A stretch of 64,000 nt of DNA, taken from contig NC_067201.1 of the NCBI RefSeq assembly GCF_000699445.3, positions 13,757,501 to 13,821,500 of the forward strand. The letters are read 5' to 3'. This stretch comes from Schistosoma haematobium (Eukaryota; Platyhelminthes; Trematoda; Strigeidida; Schistosomatidae). Below are positions 27,801-39,800 of the stretch, in pieces (position 1 is the first letter of the stretch; each line of letters begins with the position of its first letter). The notes beneath the pieces are model-generated. The model saw only the letters and a program-made list of their open reading frames with translations, was not told the origin of the DNA and did no database searches. A program made the translations under genes and the position numbers.

Positions 27801-30800
27801 AATGAGAAGACGTTTGACAGTGTGGATAGGAGGACATTATGTAAAGTTATTCTATACTATGGAGTCGCTAAGAAGATCGTCAACATCATCAAGAATTCAT
27901 CTGATGGACTACAATGCAAGGTGGTGCATGGTGGCCGGCTGACAGATGCATTCCAAGACCGGAGTCAAACAAGGCTGCCTACTCTCACCATTTCTCTTTC
28001 TTCTGTAGGTCGACTGGATTTGGGAAGACCTCGACATCTGAGGGAAAGCACGGACCACAATGGATAGCTCAGAGCCAAGTAGACGATTTGGACTTCGCAG
28101 ATGTCCTGGTTCTATGCGATACATATAAACATATGCAGATGAAGGCAACTAGTTTAGCAGCAATCTCTACATCAGTAAGCCTCAACATACACAAGGGAAA
28201 AAGCAAGGTCCTCAAATACAACACGGAGAACACCAACTCAATGGAGAAGCTCTGGAGGATGTGGAATCTATTACATACATGGGAAGCACCATCGATGCAC
28301 AAGGGGGATCTGATGCCGACGTAAAGACGGAGATTGGCAAAGAAATGACGAAAAAGTGGAAGGCCGAAGAACACACACATCGAGAATTGGAAGCAGACAT
28401 GAAAAGGATGAATAGCAACTGGAAACAATTGCCCAGGACAGGGTTGGATAGAGAGACCTGGTGGGTGGCCTATGTTCGTCGACGAGGGGTAACAGACGTT
28501 AGTAAGTAGGTAAGTACGTATGTATGTCTCCAGCACTCTTTATATAATTAAGGAACATACATCCAGCTAATGAGATCGTAAACTTTCATTGACTGGAAGT
28601 ATGTGTTGTATACATAGTTAACCACCATCTATTCAAATGAACAATATTGCATGGGTTACGGTTATGCTGAACAGATGCTAAGATCAAAGTATATGAAACT
28701 TTGGTTAAATTGTTCATGGAATGAGATTTCCATGATTGGACCTTATGTTTGAGTCTTTCTCTGTCTACTGTTGCCTGAATGTCAGATAGTATCAAATAAT
28801 CCTTAATTGTAAAGATCAATTTAAAGTCAAGTTACCCCGAACTTATAAATCGATTAGTAAGATGACGATAATACACAAAGTTATACTGATTACTTAGTGT
28901 TTGTACAAGGAAGATGTTTTTATTTCTGAAAACAATCGTAAAATCAGTAGTTCATATATTTAGGGTTTGTGATACAGTTCAATATTGAACAACACTGGGT
29001 TTACCAATTGAATGATATACAGTTTATTCAATATTTAACGACTTAATAGAGTTTAATTTTAGTGAAAACAAATCTTGATAAATTATGATTTTATTAAGTA
29101 TATAATATAATCATATAAATTGTGTATATTTATAGAAATTTTATGTTTCTATAAAATGCATTTTATGGATTGCTTTTTTATAAAATTAATTCCCATTTCT
29201 AGATTCTTAATCTATTTGGTCCTATTCAAGTAAGTGTGTGAATTCGACATCATTCTTCTCTTTTCATTGTGTATAAGTGATCATTTATTAATTGCTGTGT
29301 TCCTCTTTTCTTCAATATCTGTGCCCTGGTACGGCCGAGGCTGGAAAGAGTCAGCTGTTCCTCTTAAAATGCTCTCACATGGCCATACGTATACTGCTAC
29401 TGCCAGGAATGCTCTGCCCACTTCTTTCTCGTGGCGGGGGTGTTGTTCACGAAGTTGAGAGAACGAAAAGCGAATGTCCGGTACCTTAACCCGGTTGGTG
29501 GATATCGAAGATACATCTAACAGAGTTTGAAAACTGATTCCAAACCAATGGTGCACATGGACTCCAGGATCCTGAGGGAACAAATGGTTTGGGAACCTAT
29601 TGTTGACTGCTGGCTACCATGGGGCTGTATCTCTCAACGTCGCCCCACTGCCTTATGGATTATACCCCTAGGTCAAAAGCTTGGGAAGTGTTCCCTTAAG
29701 AAAACCACGTGCTTTGGTTTGGGCACGCGGGCAGTATTCCAGCCCTCACACAAACCAAATGATTTGTGTGACGCATATATATTTCGTGCCTCCCTGTACC
29801 GATGTTTGTGTGTTTAAATAAGTTATAAATTATTGATTATTTGAAGTTGTTATTTTACTGTAATTGTTTTGGTTGAAATTATATGTACATTGTTTTCAAT
29901 GTTCAATAAGTCTGTTGTATCTAACACTTTCAGTAATTTTTCCTTTCATTTATTGGAGATATGCTCCATTAAGAATTTATTTCAAGCGTTTGAAAGCTAT
30001 CCGCCACTGTCTACCATGGACAAGCCTATGTAGCGCCTTTTAACATGATGGACGAAAATCATAAATATAAAGAGAATTATACTGAAACCACTGGATACAA
30101 CACACACTCATTGAACATTGAAAACATTGTGGATAACCTCGTCCATTATAGTTGTTACTCAACTTGAGTATCTATAAATAAAAGAAAATGTAATATTATA
30201 ATAGTCAGATTTATATTGTTAACCATTAGACTATAAATCTGATGTTTGATAGTAAGAGTAGCCTAATTTATCATTAAATTAATTCACGTTGTGATTAGAT
30301 GATGAGGATAGAAGTTTACTGATTTCCATGTCTTATCACGTACGGCCAAGTGATCTGAGTAAAATCCTATTGAGTAATTTACCCTGTTTTTGAAGAAGTT
30401 AGCACTAGTTATCACTCTCTCGTTTTTTCAATTGTATTTTTTAACTGAAACTCTGGTTTAATACTATTCGATGTCAATTTTCATCACTTGTTGATGTCAT
30501 CTGAGAGAACCACCAAAAACTGAAAAACATTGAATTATGTTTATATAGAACGGAAGTAATGTGATTCGAGATGGAACCCAAGACATCCGTTTCGCCCCAT
30601 TTGTGACTCGTCAGCTCGATGTACCTGCACCTCAGTACCTTTCATTTCAAACGTCGTACGCGCTTTCCACTTAGATACTAAGTTGAGATAGCCAGCAACG
30701 CACTTGTGGAATTGGTACGAACTTTAGTTTGTATTGGTTTGAATTATCATGTTTTTGATATTTCGACTGAAATTTGATTGGTTCTAGTTAGCAGTTACAA

Positions 30801-33800
30801 CAACCTGAAAAGTTCCAAATAGGACGAAACTCATTTTTTGGACTCCGTTACTAGCCACATTACATCTGTTATGTATGGATTTGTATCATGATGACTATAT
30901 TTAAAGAACTTGCTCAGAATCCACGTATACCAACCAAGACTGTTCAAATTTCACTTAAACATATCGAAACCGTGTGGTCCAAACCCATTACAAATTAAAC
31001 TGAATCAGTTTTTTTATCTTCAGGATCACAGTCTAATTAATCAAGTAGGTACATATTTTTTATTCCACTTGCTAACCTTGTTCTCATTTTCGTTGTTGAA
31101 AATCATTCGATTTTACTACTACCAAATTGAAAATATTAAATGTTTCTTTTTTTCATTTCCTCTGTTAGATATCAAATTCATCTGAATTTCCAGAACGTTT
31201 ACGGACAACAATAAAACGTATCAATGAACGTTTAATAACAACTGATAATCATCAAAGTATTTTAACCGGGGTTAGTTAGTTAATCAACGAATGCTTTTTA
31301 CGTTTCATACTGTTTTCCATTATTATTACTTTCCCCCACTCTTCATTCTCTTAACGTTTTTTATTACACTTGTTTAGTTTATTAAGTTTTTCATGTCTTT
31401 TTGATTATATTTCGTTTCATTTGAAAAGTCTATATTGTTACGTAACTTCTTTTATGTACAATTAATAATTTTGGTCTGTATTCAGCTAATGAATATACTT
31501 CATCTCTTAACAAAACTACACCTTCATTCACGTCCCAGTGTGAACACTGGTATATGATGGGCACATCCAGCTGACGAGCACCAAATGGGGTGAAACGTGC
31601 GTTCCGAGCCGCTTTATCGAGGTACTAGTAACTAACTGAAAGTATTGAAAAACCCGAAAACCCATAGAATATCAAAGTCACCCATTGACGTATAAATATA
31701 CCCCTGTTTCCTGTGCGCAAACTAACCTTGGAGGTAAAGCTTCTTTTCATACTTCCGGACCTTTATCTTCAGCTTGAAGTTCAAGAACTGGAGAACCTAA
31801 GGAATTAGCGGGATTTAGAATGTTACTATCAAGTGTTCAAGTACTAGATGTATCATATTTGATAAGATCAAATACGTAACACTAGGAATACTGAAGTTTA
31901 CTGGCCAAAAATGTCAGTTCGAATTCCTTTGTGCTTCATCTATTCTTTTAGCTAACTTATCAGAGGTCTATAATTTGTGTGCTTCAAAATCCTTCTTCGG
32001 TTTGAGCAGGCAGGTTACGTCATAATCTCTCACATACAAACACACTATAGACTGTAACTCAATGTCGATACGTGAACTGTGCCGAGTTATTAAGGTTTGT
32101 ATGTAGTGAGTTGATTAATTTTTTCCTAACTTAAAACATTCTAAGTATAGGGTTTTGTGGAAATTGTAGAACTTTCAGTCTAAACCACAAACTGATCTTA
32201 GCTACACCCTCAATGAAAATCTGAGAGGATTATACAGATGTTTTATCCCGAAATGGGACTCTCCATTAGTGAGCATCCAGGATCCTGGCACCAGAAATTT
32301 AACCCAGGATCTTCAGTCTCACGCACGAACACATACTAGGATGAAACGACCGTCCAGTGCTTCCAGGTTTCAATGGTGGTTTATTTGAAATCAGTTCGTG
32401 ATTTGAGCTTTGAGGATTCTTGAGACATTCTTTTGTACTGTATACCATAATTCAATTCATTTTTAGGTTTATTTTTATTTTTTCAATAATTACATTGCTG
32501 TAGGATCGATTTTCCCTTCCTTTGCATGGACCTATTGAATTATTGCATACATTAAATCCTACTGACAATAATCCGACAATCGGAGATGATAATATTAATA
32601 AACGTGAACACCAATTAATACAAATTTACGTCGTCGCAGTTGAGTCAGTTATTTTCCTGGCAGACATTTTAGAGACAGTAAGTTCACCATTATAATATTT
32701 ATTTCTATGGACATGTCACTTTGATTATTGTTTGCGATAGAGAACGACCGTGAATTAAGTTTTGATAGAATTCGATGTTATTAGTTGACATATGACCTGG
32801 AAGAATTTTTACTTTAAACCCGCTTTTAATGTTTCGTTTGGATAACTATCTATCATAGATTAAATCACGCATTGACCTTTGTTGGATTACTATTGAAAAC
32901 CTTGAAGCACGTCGGATAGCTGTCTCGGCCTAGTGTGGGAATCCTCAGAAGTGTGTATCCGCGGCTACGCCCCTAGATACCGAACTCAGGACCTTCACTA
33001 TCGCACACGAGATCATAGCCCTTAGTTCACCGAACTAAAATCCAGTGGTGTATATGTATATCCACCAGTCAATCTAAGTATTTCTGACGATTTGTCACTT
33101 AAATGTGTGTCTGTCCGTAGGTTGTGGTATTACACAAATATGTGCTTGGTAAACGAGCTACTCAAAGACAGGGTTAATACTGCTTTTTCCTATTTACTTT
33201 TTTTGTAGGAAGTCAAACCAATGCATACTTAGTAGTTATTTAAGTGATTATTATTATTAATTGTTCTGAATGTCAAAAACTTCTACATACATATCAGTAA
33301 TGTATTGTTTTAGGAAAACAAAAGCAAAAGTAATACACTTTCGGGTAATATATTCTTTCAGGTTCTTCTTCCGCATTTAACAGCATGTCTTCCAGATAAT
33401 AAACGTGGTCTAGCACTTGTATTTCGTGAACAGTCTTTAATGGCAGCAAGACAAATCCGCGAACCATGTGCAAACGAACTGGCACCACATTTGCTGAATA
33501 TCATAATCGCAAAGTAAGTTGGTCGTGTGTGAATTATATTTATGTATCACGAACAATGTGAGTTTGGATTTTTTCACTTCCCAATTGCTCACACCGTAAA
33601 ATGATACTCATTTCTGAGGTACCTGGAGGAGAAACTGAACTACTGCTTCTGACCTTAGCAGCTCAGAAGCGTCACAAAAGTAGTATCCAGGGTAAAACTA
33701 CGTGAAGGTCATCACACGGAGAACATTTTGAGAGTTCTAGAGGTGCGTTAGCCTGAACTCGGACGACGAAAATTCGTGCAGTAAGTTTTGTTATTTTCAG

Positions 33801-36800
33801 GACCTATTTTTTTCTATTTTTATTTGTTATGTGAAGACAATACCATCTCTGGTGATACAATATTGTCCGAAGGAAATTCCTTACCGGCGTCACAACCTAG
33901 TATAGTCAGTAGTAAAAAATCCACCAACGTGCCTCAATTATTTTTTTTTTAGTTTTAACATTCTCCAACTGAATTTCCGTGTATGGTAGGACTCAAACAA
34001 ACAGGAGTTCCATCCATTTAGCTGGAGTTTGTCACTATGATATATATAACTAAACGTTTTGTTGACTTAAATAGTTTCAAAATAAGTTTGACCATCTATA
34101 TAAAAAACGGGACTAATCCACTCTTACTTGGGATTATTCTAACCATATAGCTATCTGTAACTAACAAGAACTATTTACTAGCCAAATTTACCAAAGATTT
34201 AAATTCGAATTGTTATAATCATAAAAAATTCGTTTTTATATCGCTTTAGAATGACTGGTGTGGCAACAAAAAATTGTAAGCAGTTAACAGCAACAAATAG
34301 TGCATCGATTACTTCAAGTTTCAGTAAAATATGGCCAATAGGATCCAATACAAATCAGCAACAACAAACTATCGACAAAGAACCATCTATTCCAAATAAT
34401 AATAATAATAACAGTACAAGCTCACCATCTCCATCATCAGTACATAACAACTTAATTGTATCAACTTCTTCCGATTCAATTGACATATTAACTATGCATA
34501 TATGTGCAATGAATTGGTCAACTAAAGAAGTGGCTAACACACCAAATCCATATGTTTATGATATAAATATTAATGTATTTCATCCTTTATCATTAATTTT
34601 ACAGAACATATCAAAAGAATTTCATTTACAAGACCATGTATTTATGATTGTTATTTGGAAAGCATTATTATCTTGTTTGGCATCACAATTACTTGAAGCT
34701 TTAAGTCGTGTACAACAATGTTCAGATGAAGGACGTGGTCAAATGTTATTAGACATACAAACTTTAGCTGTATACGCTCAATCCGCTAGTAAAATACGGT
34801 ATGTTTAAAACGCAAAATTCAATTTGATAAATAGTCTTTAATTGCTAAATTATTATAAGAATCCTAATTTAAAAATTCAACAATTCTTTCTTGTAGTGAA
34901 TTACTCGATAAAAATTGCGAACTTCCAATGTTTTTTTTGTCGAATCGATTAAACCTCGTGACCATTTAGCCAACTAAATAAGTTTTATGCATTCCAGCGG
35001 TTAACTTCAAGGTAGAGATGAGGAGTCATGACTAATAGAGTTCAGTCATATCTGTCGGTAGTGAAGTTGTTACCACCAATGATATTGAACGATGATTGCG
35101 CTACATAGGTAACTGGTTAGAGTTAGAAATATAGACAATTGAGTTACAACTTATTATCCTAAGGGTAATCCCCTCGCCTCGATACCTAAACCCCTTGTGT
35201 TTGATTCCTGATCAAGAGGTATTAACTGAAACTCAACACATTCCTTGAGTTTACTTTGATGGTATTGTCTTTATTATCAGGAACACAAAAGTAAAGTATA
35301 AAATTATTTGCATATCAGTAAATCATTTGGAAAGACAAATTTCAGCTACTTCCAACTGCTAAAATCATTCTACTGAACTTATTCGGAGTTTAATTAGTAC
35401 ATACATCACATCGCTATTAAGAATAGACTACTACTAGCATCAGTCAGTCAGTCAATTACATTGTAGTACCAGGCACATATACGTATCGGTTCAAGTTGCA
35501 ACACCTCATTAGCATAACAAGATGGTCACCAAATTTGTAGAAGTAGTTACTTCAGCAGTGGTAATATATAAAAGAAAGATTGCATATGAAGACATAATAC
35601 AAGAATAAAGAAAAAGTTTATAGAAAGAAAGGTATAAATTAATTTTAGCCTCACGGTACGGTCGAGGGTGCGGAGAGTAAGCTTCTTTCGAAATGCTCTC
35701 CAACGATGACTTATGGCAACGTAGTCTATTTCAGTCCACCGCTGGCTTGGTGCAGGGAGTCACCACGTCAGACAATGTCTCTCCTTATACTTAAGATTAG
35801 TGATTGCTAAAAATAAACGATTGTCTGCGCACATTTGCAGTAGGCGATCACCATTATCTGTTCGCTGAGCCGGAATACTAAAATACCCACCTAAATGTCT
35901 TTCTGCTTGGTTTAAGCTATCTACTTGGGCATTAAAGTCACCTGCTACGAGTACTGTCTGAGCGTTTAGCTTTTTGAAGAAGTTGAGAAAGCTTTCTGTA
36001 AAATTCATCTTTCATTTCATCCGGGCTGTAGTCAGTGGGAGCGTAGGCAGAAATGATGAAAAGGCGACGACGTGTGTCCCTGTCCTTCCGAGTTCTTACG
36101 GAGCCGTTTAGCCGAACAGCATGTAAGCAATTGTTAACGGAGATCCATTCTAATAGTGCTTCTTCTGCCCTTATACTTAGTGCTATATTTACACCCACCA
36201 GTCCACGAGAAATTGCTCTCGGGTCGCCAGATACGCGGAGGGTGTATCCCGTCGGCTCTCCGTTTTGGCGAAGTGAGGTTAAGTGAATGAATGCACTAGG
36301 ATCCTGTATGCGTGTTTCGGAGATACGGCATACATTAATGGTACAAAATTCTAGGGTCTTAGCCAAGAAGGCCTGCTGGTCGATTTGACACAGGGAGCGT
36401 ACGTTGAAGGCTCCAATGTGTAGTTTGGAGAGAGGTTTCAGTAGACCTAGGATAGTGTTTCGTGCACTAAAATCCTTGGCCATGGTGACACTGGAGGAGG
36501 AATTATAGAGTTGATAGTCGAGGTAGGGGGAGTAATGGGAATCAAATAGGGAGATTGACTATAAATACAGTGATCTTGAATGTTGTTAGAGGTGTGAAGG
36601 TGATTATCACTTCCCGGTCGCCCACACCGTGGAAGGGTCCTTCTAGAGTTACCTGAGAAGAAAATTGGGTTAGAGGTGGTCTTAGTGACCTGAGAGCATG
36701 ACCGCAGTAGCCAAGAAATAACTGCTTGAGGTCAGTTATATACGACGTTTTCGTGTTAGTTCTGTACTTGTTGCCCCAAAGGCCCTGGTATGGCCGAGAG

Positions 36801-39800
36801 AACGGTGGGCCCGCCCCCCCTCTCGAAATGCTCTCACACGGCCACGCGTACACAGCCTCTGCCAGGGAAGTCCTATTCACTGCCTTCTCGTGGTGATGGT
36901 GTTGTTTACGAAAATGAGAGGAAGAAAAGCGAATGTCCGGCGCTTTAACCGGATCCCAAACCAATTGTGCACATGGGCACCAGTATCCTGCGGGAACAAA
37001 TGGCGTATGAACCAATCGTTGGTCACCGGCTACCATGGGACTGCATCTCCTTACGATGCTCCACTTCATTATGGGTCAGACTTTTGGGTCAAAGGCTCGG
37101 GGTGTGGCCTCCTAAGAAAACTACCTGCTTCGGTCTCGGCACCCGGGCAGTACCACAGCTCACACACAAATATGATGAACTGCCTATAATTATGGAAACT
37201 ACTTTACTTGCTTCAACTAACAATCAAATGATTACGATTATTATTATTATTTGCTACATTATTCACCCTCTTTTATACTTATACAGCGGCTCGTCTTTGG
37301 TGGAAATCCGACTCTATCTAAACGTTCTCGAGTCACCGTCCGGTTGAAAATTGTATGTTACCACCGAATACGAGGACTGAAGCAGTTTCCCTGAAACCAC
37401 GTGCACCATTCAAACTGGCTGCCTTCAACGTTCGCACACTTGTTCAGGTCGGACAACAGATAGGGCTGTCAATGTCTTTAGAAAGTCTTAATATCGATGT
37501 CTTCTGTCTATCCGAGACCCTTATTCAAGACTCTGGTGAAGTACTACAAATTCGCTCTTCATCTGTCGCTTCGAAAAGCTTGTTTTGCGTGCGCTTATCC
37601 GGGGACCCTGTGGCATCTTCGTCTGGTCATGCTGGTGTTGGTGTAGCACTAAGCTATAGAGCTGAGGCAGCACTAGTTGATTGGGTCCCCATTAACCGTC
37701 AGTTATGTGCTGTTAGATTAGAAAGTTCCATCAAAGTGAGAAGAAATCGGCGTGAGAAACGATGTCTTTTCGTCATCTCCGTCTATGCTCCGACAGATTG
37801 CAGCCCGGATGCAATCAAGGGTGAGTTTTACCACCAGTTATCTGTTCTTCTCCAGAAAGTGCGTTCGACAGATATTGTAGTACTAGCCGGAGACTTGAAT
37901 GCTCAGTTCGGGCGTCTAGGCACAGAAGAGAGTCGTTTAGGTGGCCGATGGGGACTCGTTGGTCGCAGGACAGATAACGGGGACCGTCTACTGCAACTTT
38001 GCACAGACCATAACCTGTTTCTGGCTAGCATCAACTTTCGGCACAGTCATTGCCGATGTGCCACCTGGCGTCCTCCCTCTGCATCTCAAGCCTGTATTCA
38101 GATTGATCACATCACGATCAGCTACCGCTGGCGTGGTTGTCTACAAGACTGCCGCTCCTTTTGGAGTACATATCTGGACTCTGACCATGCCTTGGTCTGC
38201 ACCAATCTTACCTTACTTTTTAGTGGACAACGAAGTGACCACCACCAAAGGATTGATGTCAGCAAGTTGGTTGCAACTTCTGTTGCAACTAATTATCGAA
38301 CTGAGCTTCTAGGCTAGCTATCATTCCACCGAGAGGTACAGATGAGCATTGGTTACAACTTCATGACGCCATCAAAATGGCGAGTTAAGTCGCTTGCGGC
38401 TTCGCGAAACGTCCCGCTTATAAGTACTGGGTCTCTTCTGGCTCCTTACAAATCATTGAAGCCTGTCGGTCTACTCCGGGTGACCGTGAGTTTGACCACA
38501 AACGAAGGATGCTACGTAAGGAAATCGGGCAAAGCTTGCGCAAGGACCGAGAAGCCTGGTGGTCGAAGCGTGCTAATGAACTGGAAGCAGCAGCTGCATC
38601 TGGTAACTGCCAGTTATTCCAACTCGTCCAAGCCACTGGCAGCATGAAGTCTGGTGTGAGCGAAACAATCTACGAAGATGACGGACCGCCAATCACTAAC
38701 ATCAATTGACTTCTTGGACGATGGGCAGAATTTTTCGAAGGACAGTCCAACTAGCCCGTTGCTTCGGCAACATCGGTCGGACTGTCCTGCCCTCCATGGC
38801 AGGTGACGACTGATCCACCAAATGAGGCGGAAGCCCGCAAGGAACTTTAACTCTTGAAGCGCTACAAGTCACCGGGCCCAGATGACTTACCTCCGGCTCT
38901 TTTTAAAGATGGTGGTGACTTTCTGGCTAAGGAACTGACGACGCTGTTTACAAAGGTCTGGGGGCTAGAGAGTGTACCAGCGTCATGGAATGAGTCGATA
39001 GTTGTCCCTATCTTTAAAAAGGGTTCACGTCGTTCCTGTACCAGCTATCAGGGGGTAAGTCTACTTCCGATTGCGTCCAAGCTATTGGCTTCCGTCATAC
39101 TTCGTAGATTGTTCAAAACCCGAGAAAAATTGACTCGCGAGGAGCAGGCTGGTTTTCGTTCTGGTCGAGGATGCATTGATCATATCTTAACTCTCCGCCA
39201 AATGTTAGAACACCGCCATAGTTATCACGGACCAACAATCGTAGTGTTTCTTGACATCAGGGCTGCCTTCGATTCGTTGGACAGGACTGTTCTCTGGGAT
39301 TGACTTATAATTATAATTATAAGTCAAGCTCCTACGAAGGAATACACAAAACATGATTTAGCATGACTTTAACCTTTTTTGCCATTCTAAACTGCGTTGA
39401 AATAAGATTAAACAGTGAGAGTTTCTAGTACTACTGACGGGATGAAAAGCATTTCGTTTCGCTTACCTCTTGTCATTCTAGAAACACAACCTAACTAATA
39501 CCATACCTATGTTGTTATTGTTCATCATATTTCTCAACATACATATATATTCGTTGGAATGACCTTCTGCGCGTAAATTCTGATTTAGACATACCACAAT
39601 TTGTTTGAATTTTTTTGAGCTTACTAAATAGTAGATAAGTGAAATCCTTGGTCTGAGATCATAGATACCAATAGTTCGGTTATGACTACTTTCCGTTTTG
39701 TTTTTCTTTAATGTTAGATTTTACTTTATTTCTGCTCATCTATACAACATTAATTAATTCACTATTGACATTTTTGTTCTAGGTCATTTCCTAGACTGGA

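Noticed and set aside
28069..28536. 155-codon minus frame
   Set aside because: It is the antisense shadow of the RTE reverse transcriptase.
35650..35710. Resemblance of this block to the start of the GC-rich repeat
   Set aside because: It is explained better as the end of the LINE-C endonuclease on the minus strand; the likeness is short.
36542..37069. 175-codon minus frame as a gene
   Set aside because: It crosses the join of two unrelated repeats and recurs antisense in every copy of the GC-rich repeat; no family similarity.
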